From positions 62,001 to 126,000 of the forward strand of contig NZ_CP069161.1 in NCBI RefSeq assembly GCF_018802605.1: a stretch of DNA of 64,000 nt. Reading direction: 5' to 3'. The DNA comes from Paludibacterium paludis. Its GTDB lineage: Bacteria; Pseudomonadota; Gammaproteobacteria; Burkholderiales; Chromobacteriaceae. Below are positions 18,747 through 26,763 of this stretch, piece by piece. Numbering within the stretch: position 1 is the first letter of the stretch; every line of letters begins with the position of its first letter. The notes under the pieces are model-generated. The model made no database searches. It was not told where the DNA came from and saw nothing but the letters and a program-made list of their open reading frames with translations. The translations under genes and the position numbers were made by a program.

Positions 18747-18768
18747 AGCCGGGAAACCGCCCCCGGCT
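18747..18768 (-). terminator. Intrinsic terminator downstream of the cupin gene
   Basis: On the minus strand AGCCGGG/CCCGGCT (18747-18753 and 18762-18768) forms a 7-bp stem followed by five T residues (complement of 18743-18747). It is correctly placed after the MarR-cupin unit and before uppP. Confidence 0.6.
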
Positions 18769-18786
18769 CTTCGACAACCGACAGCT

Positions 18787-18812
18787 ACCGGACAGAATCG
18801 TCCGGTCTTTTT
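18787..18812 (+). terminator. Plus-strand terminator-like hairpin with no plus-strand gene before it
   Basis: ACCGGAC (18787-18793) pairs with GTCCGGT (18800-18806) and is followed by CTTTTT on the plus strand. Both flanking genes are on the minus strand, so this either belongs to a short plus-strand RNA starting in 18670-18780 or is an upstream part of the cupin terminator. Confidence 0.45.
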
Positions 18813-18818
18813 CCGCCT

Positions 18819-19262
18819 TCACTCGGGCCAGACGACCGGCGCTGCCGACTTGACGCCATCGGCGATACCCGAGGCCGTCAGGCTGCCATCGGTCGCCTGA
18901 ATCACGATGTAGTACAAATCTTCCCGCGAGTGATTGCGCCAGGTGCGCTCGCCCTGTGGCGCCACGCGCAGCACGGTTCCCTCGCCCACTGCGATGACGC
19001 GGCCGTCGACCTGGAACTGGCCGTTGCCGCGCACGAACACATAGAGTTCCTCATGCTCGCGGTGGGAGTGGCTGAACGGCATCTGCGCGCCGGCCGGCAA
19101 TTTGTTCAGCGAGACCTCCATCGAGGTCAGCCCCAGGGTCTCTTGCAAAAAGAGCTTGCCCGGATAGCCCTTGAATGTGTAGCGGTCCAGTTGCGCCAGC
19201 GCTCCGGCGTGGGCACAGGCGAAATGGTCGCCGCGGTCCGACAGGGTCAACGTCGTTGCCAT
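18819..19262 (-). CDS. Small cupin-domain protein
   Basis: Single-domain cupin of 147 residues. A metal-binding first cupin motif is visible as HSHREHEELYVFVRG (about residues 68-82, two His plus Glu), while the second motif lacks a clear His (RVAPQGERTWRN), so metal binding is uncertain. Start: ATG at 19262 with a strong GAGGAG ribosome site; the longer frame to 19463 overlaps the MarR gene and is rejected. It lies 73 bases downstream of a MarR regulator, with a shared operator-like element in the gap. Cupins of this type are often sugar- or quinone-related enzymes or stress proteins; the function here is unknown. Confidence 0.85.
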   Translation of the reverse strand: MATTLTLSDRGDHFACAHAGALAQLDRYTFKGYPGKLFLQETLGLTSMEVSLNKLPAGAQMPFSHSHREHEELYVFVRGNGQFQVDGRVIAVGEGTVLRVAPQGERTWRNHSREDLYYIVIQATDGSLTASGIADGVKSAAPVVWPE

Positions 19263-19280
19263 ACTGCTCTCCTCAAATAG

Positions 19281-19298
19281 ATGCATATACACATAAAT
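19281..19298. promoter_or_regulatory. Operator-like element between marR and cupin
   Basis: ATGCATATACAC at 19281-19292 is identical to 19808-19819 upstream of the MarR gene. With flanks it forms an imperfect palindrome (about 6 of 10 positions) centred between ATGCAT and ATACAC, as expected for a MarR dimer site. Confidence 0.55.
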
Positions 19299-19335
19299 AC
19301 CGGCCGGCGAAACACCGGACAGCTTCCCGGCCCTA

Positions 19336-19770
19336 TCAGCCGGGGTCGTCGGCCAGCGCCCTGGCCAGCGCGAAACTCGTTCGCGACAACGTTTCCATGT
19401 CGACCCCGGCCATGCGCGCCTCCAGCTCGCGCTGAGCGGCTTCCCACAGCGGCATGGCCGCAACCATCACGGCCTTGCCGTCCGGCTCGAGGCTCCAGAG
19501 CTTCTCGCGGCGGTCGCGCCCCGGCACGGACGCGATCCATCCGCGCTGCTTGAGCCCGGCGAGGGTGCGCGTCAGGGTCGTGCTGTCCATCACCATGGCG
19601 TCGGCGATCGCGGCGACGGTCGTGCCGGGCAAGGCATCAAGGAAGCGCAGCAGGCCGAACTGGTTGATCGTCAGCCCGCATGGCTGCAGATGCCGGTCAT
19701 AAAGCTGGGTCACGGCGCGGGTCGCTTGCCTGAGCGAGCCGCAGTGGCAGGGAAGACGCAATGCGCGCAT
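19336..19770 (-). CDS. MarR-family transcriptional regulator
   Basis: Winged-helix dimeric repressor of 144 residues. The conserved core TINQFGLLRFLDALPG, the recognition-helix region MVMDSTTLTRTLAGLKQRGW and the wing VPGRDRREKLWSL place it firmly in the MarR family. Cysteines cluster at residues 8, 10 and 31, which could make it redox- or electrophile-responsive (inference). It is upstream of a cupin gene, and copies of one element (ATGCATATACAC) lie both before it and before the cupin, implying autoregulation plus control of the cupin. Confidence 0.9.
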   Translation of the reverse strand: MRALRLPCHCGSLRQATRAVTQLYDRHLQPCGLTINQFGLLRFLDALPGTTVAAIADAMVMDSTTLTRTLAGLKQRGWIASVPGRDRREKLWSLEPDGKAVMVAAMPLWEAAQRELEARMAGVDMETLSRTSFALARALADDPG

Positions 19771-19804
19771 GAAAACCGTTTTTTCAATGGGAATGAAGGC
19801 AAAT

Positions 19805-19824
19805 TACATGCATATACACCTAAT
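19805..19824. promoter_or_regulatory. Operator-like palindrome upstream of marR
   Basis: TTACATGCATATACACCTAA is an imperfect 20-base dyad in which 7 of 10 positions are symmetric. It contains the 12-mer ATGCATATACAC that recurs before the cupin gene, 35-55 bases upstream of the MarR start. Likely binding site of the MarR protein itself. Confidence 0.55.
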
Positions 19825-19968
19825 GTCAATACGGAACAGAAACCCGCCCGGGCGGAAAATCCCCCAATGCATTGATTTTTCATCATTCGTTAGTGATTGA
19901 CGCGGGTTCAGAAAAGACAACGCCGCGGTCCGGAAGGGCCGCGGCGTTGTTCAAGACAGCGTGTCGCT

Positions 19969-21195
19969 TCAGAACGCGATATAGGGTCCCGCGCCCAGCG
20001 GCGTGGACGCGCCCTCCAGAGCCGTCACGACGGTCTTGCCGTAATAGAACGGCAAGCCCCAGTCGAACGAGGCTCCGAAACCGCTCAGCCCGCCTCCGCC
20101 GAGATTGGCGAAAGCGGTTTTGCCTGTCGCGACCAGCGCCTCGGCGTTCGCGATGCCAAAACTCACCAGCACGCTGCCCTGCCCGTTGCTGCCGGTCAGC
20201 GTGGCCGACAGCGCGAGAGTCGACGCCGGGCAGTAGAACCCGCTGGCGGTGGCGCCGCACAGGGGGATACTGTCCGAGAAAAACAGACCGTTCGAACCGG
20301 TGTCGATAAAGCTGTCGACCAGGGAAACCCCCTTGTACCGTGTGGTGAAGTAACCGCTGCCGTTCACCGCGAGCACGGTCGCCGCGGTCGCCGGACTGTT
20401 GTTGGCGCGTGTGCCGATACCGAAGGTCAGGGTGCCGCTTGGCGCATAAAGACCGCCCGCTCCAACCACCGGCAGCGTGATGAGCGTGCCGTTGTTATCC
20501 AGGGGAAACGCCGAGACCGGGTTGATCACCTGTTGGGCGACAGGCAAGGTCCGGGCGCCGCAGCTCGCGCCGGCGCAAGTGAAATAACGGCTCTGGCCCG
20601 AATTGGACTCGCAGGTGCTGCCGCAATCCTTCGCTTGATGACCAATACCGAGAATACCGTTGGCCTGCAGCCCGGACACCGAGGTGATCGGGGTGCCCTT
20701 GCTCAGGCAGGACGCGGGAGGCGGCGCGAAGCCGGACGGACTGACAACCTGAACGGGGATCGACGAGGCCACTTCGTCGCCCATTTTGACATCGGCCTGC
20801 ACCACCGGTCCCCAGACCGGCCCGGAGGCGAAGGTGTAGCATTCGGCGACCGGCTGGCCGTTGGCGCTGTTCACCACCGGGAGAAACCCGCTGGCGTCGA
20901 ACGCCGCGCCGATCAGCCGCAGGCCGACCGACCCGGTATCCAGCAGTACGTGATCGATCGACTGGCATTGCGAGGTGCCGGGCACACAGACCTTCACCGT
21001 GACGAAAGGCTGGTTGACCGAACGGTTGTTCGGTCCGCTGTCCACCACCACGCTGACGCTGTTGACGAACGACGGGGTGGCGGGTGTGGAAGGCGTGGCC
21101 GGCGTCGACGACGAGCCGCCTCCACCGCCTCCGCCGCCGCAGGCGGTCAACAGGCTGGCGACAAATACGATCAGGCAGGCGATCCGGTTTTTCAT
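19969..21195 (-). CDS. DUF3443-type lipoprotein with two DTGS motifs
   Basis: Predicted outer-envelope lipoprotein of 408 residues: signal peptide with lipobox LLTAC (residues 14-18) followed by a Gly8-Ser3 linker. The body carries two copies of the hydrophobic-Asp-Thr-Gly-Ser signature, LLDTGSVGLR with D86 and FIDTGSNGLFF with D298, spaced about 212 residues apart. That is the arrangement of the two catalytic Asp residues in bilobal pepsin-type aspartic proteases. Many paired cysteines suggest periplasmic disulfides. It is recognised as DUF3443, a family known beside DUF2844 in betaproteobacteria; its biochemical function is unknown to me. It starts 19 bases after the DUF2844 stop; the GTG at 21210 is an alternative start. 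Confidence 0.85.
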   Translation of the reverse strand: MKNRIACLIVFVASLLTACGGGGGGGGSSSTPATPSTPATPSFVNSVSVVVDSGPNNRSVNQPFVTVKVCVPGTSQCQSIDHVLLDTGSVGLRLIGAAFDASGFLPVVNSANGQPVAECYTFASGPVWGPVVQADVKMGDEVASSIPVQVVSPSGFAPPPASCLSKGTPITSVSGLQANGILGIGHQAKDCGSTCESNSGQSRYFTCAGASCGARTLPVAQQVINPVSAFPLDNNGTLITLPVVGAGGLYAPSGTLTFGIGTRANNSPATAATVLAVNGSGYFTTRYKGVSLVDSFIDTGSNGLFFSDSIPLCGATASGFYCPASTLALSATLTGSNGQGSVLVSFGIANAEALVATGKTAFANLGGGGLSGFGASFDWGLPFYYGKTVVTALEGASTPLGAGPYIAF

Positions 21196-21214
21196 GGAAA
21201 CGTCTTTCACAGGT

Positions 21215-21658
21215 TTACTGGATCACATCCACCGGCACACCGGCCGGCAGCAGGGATTTGAGCCATGCGCGACCACGGAAAGTCATTCCGCGGCCGAACG
21301 ATTGCACCACCAGGTCGGGGCCCGCGACCTCGGCTCGGCGGCGGTTGCCATTGCCCTCGCCGATGGCCCGGGTGTACTCGGCGAACCGCGACTTGCCAAG
21401 CAGGGCGCTCAGATCGGGGATATCGGATCCGTTCCAGGTGACCGCGAACACCGTGCCATCGGCGGCCGCGTATTCGCGGATCGTGATGCCGGCCGGATCC
21501 AGACTGGTGCGAACCGAATAACCGGCCGTATTCGCCGCCGCCGCCGCGATCACTTTGCGGCCGGCCGGCACCGGATCGGACAATTTGTCGCCCAGCGCCG
21601 CATGAGCGGCGGGCGCCAGGCACGCGGTCGCGAACAAGAGACTCAATAACGCTTTCAT
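21215..21658 (-). CDS. DUF2844-type exported protein
   Basis: Small secreted or periplasmic protein of 147 residues with a clear signal peptide (MKALLSLLFATACLAPAAHA, cleavage after the last Ala). The remainder (GYSVRTSLDPAGITIREYA, then VFAVTWNGSDIPDL) matches my memory of DUF2844. No enzymatic motif is visible. It heads a two-gene unit with the DUF3443 lipoprotein, a recurring pair in Burkholderia-like bacteria, so the two probably act together in the envelope. The start at 21658 has GGTGGA upstream; the longer frame to 21850 is not supported. Confidence 0.8.
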   Translation of the reverse strand: MKALLSLLFATACLAPAAHAALGDKLSDPVPAGRKVIAAAAANTAGYSVRTSLDPAGITIREYAAADGTVFAVTWNGSDIPDLSALLGKSRFAEYTRAIGEGNGNRRRAEVAGPDLVVQSFGRGMTFRGRAWLKSLLPAGVPVDVIQ

Positions 21659-21827
21659 GTCATCCACCCAGAAAAAAGAAATCTTGGCGCGAAGCCATAT
21701 CTTCCCATAATGGCATAGCCATGACGGGCTGCCAGCCCGCCGGACAGGTAAATTTTTCTCAGAAATGGCGCGAATCCGAAATCCGACCCCTTCGCGGGGA
21801 AGTCCCCAAACCCATCCTTCATGAAAA

Positions 21828-21858
21828 TTGACACGGCACCGCCCCAGCACGTTATGAT
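21828..21858 (+). promoter_or_regulatory. Sigma-70-like promoter of the cysS leader
   Basis: TTGACA (21828-21833, perfect -35) and TATGAT (21853-21858, 5/6 of the -10 consensus) with a 19-base spacer. Transcription would begin near 21865, about 165 bases before the cysS start. Confidence 0.5.
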
Positions 21859-21864
21859 GGATCC

Positions 21865-22005
21865 CATGCCATATCTTCAGTCCGCCCGCCTTTTCCTTTC
21901 GACCCGGCCGTGTTGTCGCCCCACGCCGGCGATGCGGACTGCCTGAACGATTTTCCCGTTTTTCCCGAGCCGGCCACAGTCATCGATCATGCTGTGGCCT
22001 TTTTT
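21865..22005 (+). ncRNA. Structured leader or small RNA ending in an intrinsic terminator, upstream of cysS
   Basis: From the promoter at 21828-21858 to the terminator at 21972-22005 there is an approximately 140-base transcript. CAGTCCGC (21878-21885) is perfectly complementary to GCGGACTG (21934-21941), enclosing a GC-rich inner fold (CCGGC/GCCGG at 21904-21908 and 21925-21929). No T-box consensus is seen. It may be an attenuator leader for cysS or an independent small RNA. Confidence 0.4.
21972..22005 (+). terminator. Strong intrinsic terminator before cysS
   Basis: GGCCACAG (21972-21979) pairs with CTGTGGCC (21992-21999), followed at once by six T residues (22000-22005). It is only 25 bases upstream of the cysS start, so transcripts from the upstream promoter would end here unless read-through is permitted. 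Confidence 0.75.
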
Positions 22006-22029
22006 GCGTCCCTTTCACGGAGACTCGCC

Positions 22030-23409
22030 ATGCCGCTTCACCTGTACGACACCTGGACCCGCTCACTGCGCCCCTTCGAACCGATTCAAGCCGGGCAGGT
22101 CGGTCTGTATTGCTGCGGCCCGACAGTCTACGACTACGCGCATATCGGCAATCTGCGCACCTATCTGTTCGAGGACGTGCTGCGCCGGGTTCTGCGGATC
22201 CATGGCTACGCCGTGCGCCATGTGGTGAACATCACCGATGTCGGCCATCTGGTTTCGGACGCGGACGACGGCGAGGACAAAATGGAGAAGGGCAGCCGCC
22301 GCACCGGCAAGCGCGCCGAAGAGATCGCCGAGTATTATCTGGCCGCCTTCCTGGCCGACTGGCGCGCCCTGAATCTGGAAGAGCCGGAAATCTGGTGCCG
22401 CGCCACCGGACACATCGGCGAGCAGATCGCTTTCATCGCCGATCTGCAAAGCAAAGGATTCACCTACCGGACGCCCGACGGCATCTATTTTGACGCCACG
22501 CGCCAGCCCGATTACGGCCGGCTCGCCCGCCTGGACACCGAAGGCCTGATGGCCGGCGCTCGGGTGGAGGGCGGCGACAAGCGCCACCCCACCGACTTCG
22601 CGCTGTGGAAATTCAGCCCGGAAGGCGAAACGCGACAGATGGAATGGGACAGCCCGTGGGGCCGGGGCTTTCCCGGCTGGCATATCGAATGCTCGGCGAT
22701 GGCGGAGCACTACCTGGGGCCCTGGTTCGACATCCACTGTGGCGGCGAGGACCATATTCCGGTCCACCACACCAACGAAATCGCCCAGACCGAGGCGCGC
22801 CACGGCACGCGTCTGGCGAACTTCTGGATGCACGGTTATTTCCTGAAAACCGGCAACGGCAAGATGTCCAAGTCCGACGGCGAATTCCTCACGCTCGCGC
22901 GCCTCGCCGAACGGGGTTTCGCGGCGCTGGACTGGCGCTACCTCTGTCTGACCGCGCACTACCGCCACCAAATGGTGTTTTCCTGGGAGGCGCTGGAGGC
23001 CGCGGCCGTCGCGCGGCGGCGGCTGGGCGACGGGGTGCGGCGTCTTGGCGAAACCGACGGGCGGATCGACCCGGCACGGCGCGAGAGATTCATGGACGCG
23101 CTCGATCAGGACCTGAACCTGCCGCAGGCGTTGTCGATCGCCTGGGAGACGCTGGGCAGCGCGCTCGCCGACGCCGACAAGCGCGCCACCTTGCTGTGGT
23201 TCGACCGTGTTCTCGGACTGGATCTGGGGAAGGCGGAAACCGTTTCCGTGCCGGATACGGTGCGCGATCTGTTGGCGCTTCGCGAAACGGCCCGCGCCAC
23301 GCGCGACTGGAAAGAAGCGGACCGCCTGCGCGAAGCGGTCCGCGAGGAAGGCTACGACATCGAGGACGGCGCGGAGGGCCCGCGCGTCAGGCCACGTCTT
23401 CCAGGCTGA
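22030..23409 (+). CDS. cysS: Cysteinyl-tRNA synthetase
   Basis: Class I aminoacyl-tRNA synthetase that charges tRNA-Cys, about 459 residues. Signature elements are the zinc/cysteine site Cys in [19 protein letters not shown] with the HIGN box, [13 protein letters not shown] with zinc ligands, and KMSKS in [11 protein letters not shown]. The start is the ATG at 22030 (MPLHLYDTW, the usual family N-terminus); the frame extends upstream to 21910 only through the terminator hairpin, so the longer start is rejected. The 3' end overlaps the convergent ABC ATPase gene by 23 bases. The upstream leader may control its expression. Confidence 0.95.
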   Translation: MPLHLYDTWTRSLRPFEPIQAGQVGLYCCGPTVYDYAHIGNLRTYLFEDVLRRVLRIHGYAVRHVVNITDVGHLVSDADDGEDKMEKGSRRTGKRAEEIAEYYLAAFLADWRALNLEEPEIWCRATGHIGEQIAFIADLQSKGFTYRTPDGIYFDATRQPDYGRLARLDTEGLMAGARVEGGDKRHPTDFALWKFSPEGETRQMEWDSPWGRGFPGWHIECSAMAEHYLGPWFDIHCGGEDHIPVHHTNEIAQTEARHGTRLANFWMHGYFLKTGNGKMSKSDGEFLTLARLAERGFAALDWRYLCLTAHYRHQMVFSWEALEAAAVARRRLGDGVRRLGETDGRIDPARRERFMDALDQDLNLPQALSIAWETLGSALADADKRATLLWFDRVLGLDLGKAETVSVPDTVRDLLALRETARATRDWKEADRLREAVREEGYDIEDGAEGPRVRPRLPG

Positions 23410-24682
23410 ACATCTCGGTCTGGTCGTCGTAGTTGAAGATCTCGGCGTACCGGCCCCAGTTGATCACCGAGTCGAGGGTTTCCTCCGCCGCTTCGTCGGA
23501 GAGGAAATCCTCCAGCTCCTGCTTGAAGCGCTCGCGCGGCGCGCGCTGGCCGGGGCGTTCGTGCAGCACGGTGGCGATGCGCGACACCAGCGGCACGGTA
23601 CGCACCAGTTGCGCGGCGAACAGCTGTTTGCGCTCCTGGGTGTCGAACTCGCCGAACAGCTTGCCGAAATGGGTCAGCATGATGTCGCCCTCGGACAGTT
23701 CGGCGAATCCCATGTGCTGCAGAAATTCCGCCACCGGGAAGAGATCGTCGACCTCCAGGTGCAGGCTCTGGGCGATCTCGGGCAAGTCGGCGCGGCCGTT
23801 GTAGGGCTGCTGGGCCAGGGTTTCGATCAGACCGGCCAGAAGGTTGGTCGACACCTGCGGCAGCCAGCTGCCCAGCTCCAGGCCGGCCTTGCGCGCCGCG
23901 TCGGCCGCCGGGCGGGCGGTCATCTTGGCGTAGATATCGTCGACCAGCTGGCGGAACGCCGGATCCAGGCGGTTGCGCGGATGCGGAAATGGCACGGTGA
24001 TTTCCGCCACCATGCGCCCGGGGTTGGACGACAGCAGCAGGATGCGGTCGCACATGAACACCGCTTCCTCGATATTGTGGGTGACGATCAGAATCGAGTC
24101 GATCGGCAGGTCGCCGTCGTTCCACAGATCGAGCAGATCGGTGCGCAGCGTTTCCGCGGTCAGCACATCGAGCGCCGAGAACGGCTCGTCCATCAGGAGC
24201 AGGGTGGGATTGACCACCAGCGCCCGCGCGAAGCCGACGCGCTGGCGCATGCCGCCCGACATTTCGCGCGGATAGGCGCTCTCGAAGCCGTCAAGGCCGA
24301 TCAGGTCGATGGCCTTGAGCGCGCGCTCGCGCCGCTCCTTGGCCGGCACGCCAAGGGCCTCCAGGCCCGCCTCGACGTTTTCCAGGACGGTGAGCCAGGG
24401 GAACAGGGCGAAGGTCTGGAACACCATGGCCACGCCTTCGGCCGGCCCCTTGAGCGGCTTGCCGCAGTAGTTCACCTCGCCTTCGGTCGGCCGGATCAGG
24501 CCGGCGATGATGCGCAGCAGGGTCGACTTGCCCGAGCCGGAGCGGCCGAGCAGGCCGACGATCTCGCCCTTTTTCAGGCTCAGGTCGACACCATCGAGCA
24601 CGCGCTGTTCGCCCTGGGCCTTCTGGAAGCCGACGCCCACCTGGCGCACATTGAGAATTTCGTTGGGGATCGTATTGTGCAT
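23387..24682 (-). CDS. ABC transporter ATPase with C-terminal AAA-associated domain
   Basis: Nucleotide-binding subunit of an importer of the nitrate/sulfonate/taurine type, 431 residues. Walker [10 protein letters not shown] (46-54), Q-loop in [12 protein letters not shown], signature MSGGMRQR, Walker [13 protein letters not shown] and the switch His in IVTHNIEEA are all intact. After about residue 265 there is an extra domain of about 150 residues matching the AAA-associated C-terminal extension known in this ATPase subgroup. It lies 18 bases downstream of the fused permease gene, so the two form an operon. No substrate-binding protein is adjacent; the substrate is unknown. Confidence 0.9.
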   Translation of the reverse strand: MHNTIPNEILNVRQVGVGFQKAQGEQRVLDGVDLSLKKGEIVGLLGRSGSGKSTLLRIIAGLIRPTEGEVNYCGKPLKGPAEGVAMVFQTFALFPWLTVLENVEAGLEALGVPAKERRERALKAIDLIGLDGFESAYPREMSGGMRQRVGFARALVVNPTLLLMDEPFSALDVLTAETLRTDLLDLWNDGDLPIDSILIVTHNIEEAVFMCDRILLLSSNPGRMVAEITVPFPHPRNRLDPAFRQLVDDIYAKMTARPAADAARKAGLELGSWLPQVSTNLLAGLIETLAQQPYNGRADLPEIAQSLHLEVDDLFPVAEFLQHMGFAELSEGDIMLTHFGKLFGEFDTQERKQLFAAQLVRTVPLVSRIATVLHERPGQRAPRERFKQELEDFLSDEAAEETLDSVINWGRYAEIFNYDDQTEMFSLEDVA

Positions 24683-24700
24683 GGTAAAGAGCCCGCGAAT

Positions 24701-26560
24701 TTAGTGAAGACGCAGCCGGTTCTCTGCGTAGACGTACATGGGACGCCACAGCAACCGGTTGAACATCACGACGAACAAAGACATCACGGCGATGCCGAGA
24801 ATGATTTTGGGGTAGTTGCCGGCCGCCGTGTTCACGGCGATGTAGGAGCCCAGGCCATGGGCCTCCAGCCGCGTGTCGCCCCAGGACACGAGCTCGGACA
24901 CGATGCTCGCGTTCCATGCGCCGCCCGAGGCGGTGATGCCGCCGGTCACGTAGTACGGAAAAATCCCCGGCAGCATGACCTTGCGCCACCATTGCCAGCC
25001 GCGAATGCGGAAATTGGTCGCCACTTCCTTGAAATCGTTGGGGTAGGCGGTGGTGCCGGCGATCACGTTGAACAGGATGTACCACTGCGTGCCCAGCACG
25101 ATCAGGGGGCTGAGCCAGATGTCCGGATTGGCGTCGAAATGCACGATGCCCACCACGAAAATCGGGAACAGCAGGTTGGCCGGGAAGGCCGCGAGAAACT
25201 GCGCGAGCGGCTGGATCTTTTCCGCCAGCCGCGGGCGCAGGCCGATCAGCACCCCCAGCGGCACCCAGACCAGCGACGCGAGCGCGATCAGCAGCACGAC
25301 GCGCACCAGCGTGATCAGCCCGAGTCCCAGCACCTTGAGGACTTCGCCCAGCCCGACGCCGTCGGCCACGAAGAAACCGACCTTGAGCACCACAGCGCAC
25401 GTGCCGACGAGCACCAGCGCCGCCCAGGCAAGGTCGCCGGCGCGCTCGCCGCCGCCGAGCCGGGCGAAGAGGCCGCCGGGCACCGACAATGGCACAAGCC
25501 GCGGCGCGGCGCGGCGCGCGATGAGCGCGATGGCGAACAGCACGATGCCCTTAAGACCGAGGAACAGCGCGATGAAGAGCGCGAGCCACCACCAGAAGCC
25601 GAGCGCCGGCAACACCAGCGGGAAACGCGCCACCGCGGTCAGCATCGCGCCCAGCGGACTGAGCGAGCGCTGGATCAGCCGCGTGCGGCGAATCAGGTTG
25701 AGCAGCCAGGACTCCGGCTCGGCCTCGCCGCGGGTGTCCTCGAGGCGGAACTTGTCGGCCCAGGCCACCAGCGGGCGGAACAGGAACTGGTCGTAGCCGA
25801 TGATCACCAGCGTCATGGTCAGGATCACCCAGCCGACCGCGCCCAGGTCGCGGGCGGCGATCGCCGCCGCGAGGTAGGACCCCACGCCGGGCAGGGTGAC
25901 GCTGCTGTTGCCCACGGTGATCGCTTCGGAGGCCACCACGAAGAACCAGCCGCCCGACATGCTCATCATCATGTTCCAGATGAGGCCGGGCAGGGAAAAC
26001 GGCACCTCGAGCTTCCAGAAACGCTGCCAGGGCGTGAGCTGGAAGTTTTTCGTCACTTCCGACAGGTCGCGCGGCACGGTGCGCAGCGACTGGTAGAAGC
26101 TGAACGTCATGTTCCAGGCCTGGCTGGTGAAGATCGCGAAAATCGCCGCGCACTCCGCGCCGAGCACCCTACCCGGGAACAGGGCGAGGAAAAACGTCAC
26201 GGTGAACGACACATAGCCGAGCACCGGCACCGACTGCAGGATGTCGAGAATCGGCACCAGCACCCGCTCGGCGCGCTTGTTCTTGGCCGCCAGCGAACCG
26301 TAGGCCAGGGTGAACACCAGCGCCGCCGCCATGGCGGCGAGCATGCGCAGGATGGTGCGCAGCGCGTACTCGGGCAGGTTGGCCGGATCCAGCGACACCG
26401 GCTGGGTCTGAATCGACGACAGCGGCGCCATGGTTTCCTGGAAACCCGTGCTGCCCATCACGATAAGCCCGATGATCAGCGGAAACGCCAGGAAGTCCCA
26501 GCGGTTGGGCAGCAACCGGCGGGCCGAGGCGTTGATCACGGGTGGCAGTATTGTTCTCAT
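24701..26560 (-). CDS. Fused dual-domain ABC transporter permease
   Basis: Inner-membrane permease of 619 residues in which two binding-protein-dependent permease domains (about 75-270 and 400-600) are joined in one chain. Each half has an EAA-like coupling loop (SEVTKNFQLTPWQRFWKLEVPFSLP type; second half FKEVATNFRIRGWQWW). Single-chain dimers of this kind pair with the AAA-associated ATPase encoded immediately downstream. The gene starts 203 bases after the RND operon terminator region. No periplasmic binding protein is visible within this window, so the import substrate cannot be named. Confidence 0.88.
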   Translation of the reverse strand: MRTILPPVINASARRLLPNRWDFLAFPLIIGLIVMGSTGFQETMAPLSSIQTQPVSLDPANLPEYALRTILRMLAAMAAALVFTLAYGSLAAKNKRAERVLVPILDILQSVPVLGYVSFTVTFFLALFPGRVLGAECAAIFAIFTSQAWNMTFSFYQSLRTVPRDLSEVTKNFQLTPWQRFWKLEVPFSLPGLIWNMMMSMSGGWFFVVASEAITVGNSSVTLPGVGSYLAAAIAARDLGAVGWVILTMTLVIIGYDQFLFRPLVAWADKFRLEDTRGEAEPESWLLNLIRRTRLIQRSLSPLGAMLTAVARFPLVLPALGFWWWLALFIALFLGLKGIVLFAIALIARRAAPRLVPLSVPGGLFARLGGGERAGDLAWAALVLVGTCAVVLKVGFFVADGVGLGEVLKVLGLGLITLVRVVLLIALASLVWVPLGVLIGLRPRLAEKIQPLAQFLAAFPANLLFPIFVVGIVHFDANPDIWLSPLIVLGTQWYILFNVIAGTTAYPNDFKEVATNFRIRGWQWWRKVMLPGIFPYYVTGGITASGGAWNASIVSELVSWGDTRLEAHGLGSYIAVNTAAGNYPKIILGIAVMSLFVVMFNRLLWRPMYVYAENRLRLH

Positions 26561-26641
26561 GCGCTGTAAGCCCCCATCGGCGCATCGCCGCCCGCGCCTC
26601 CCGGCAAACGGGGGCGGAGGGGCGGCGCCGGAAATAAAACT

Positions 26642-26679
26642 GTTACCGGCAGGCGGGATCGAGCCCGGCTGCCGGTAAC
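26642..26679 (-). terminator. Terminator of the RND efflux operon
   Basis: GTTACCGGCAG (26642-26652) and CTGCCGGTAAC (26669-26679) form an 11-bp perfect stem with an inner GGG/CCC extension. On the minus strand it is followed by AGTTTTATTT, giving an intrinsic terminator about 85 bases after the last gene of the operon. Confidence 0.65.
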
Positions 26680-26763
26680 GGATGTTACGGATAGCGTGTG
26701 TTAATGGCTGTCAAAAAACAGTGTTCCGGCCGTCGTCTCGGAACATTGACGCTATTATGCCAC

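Noticed and set aside
21121..21146. Run of Gly codons in the DUF3443 gene as a possible frameshift or assembly artefact
   Set aside because: It lies directly after the lipobox Cys, where Gly/Ser linkers are normal for lipoproteins, and the frame continues intact.
21910..22029. In-frame upstream extension of cysS from a GTG at 21910
   Set aside because: It runs through the intrinsic terminator hairpin and is unlike any CysRS N-terminus; the ATG at 22030 fits the family.
21865..22029. T-box riboswitch upstream of cysS
   Set aside because: No T-box consensus or specifier-loop arrangement could be found; only a generic leader with terminator is supported.
23207..26569. Plus-strand open frame of 1120 codons opposite the ABC transporter genes
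   Set aside because: Antisense shadow with His/Arg-rich composition; begins inside cysS in another frame.
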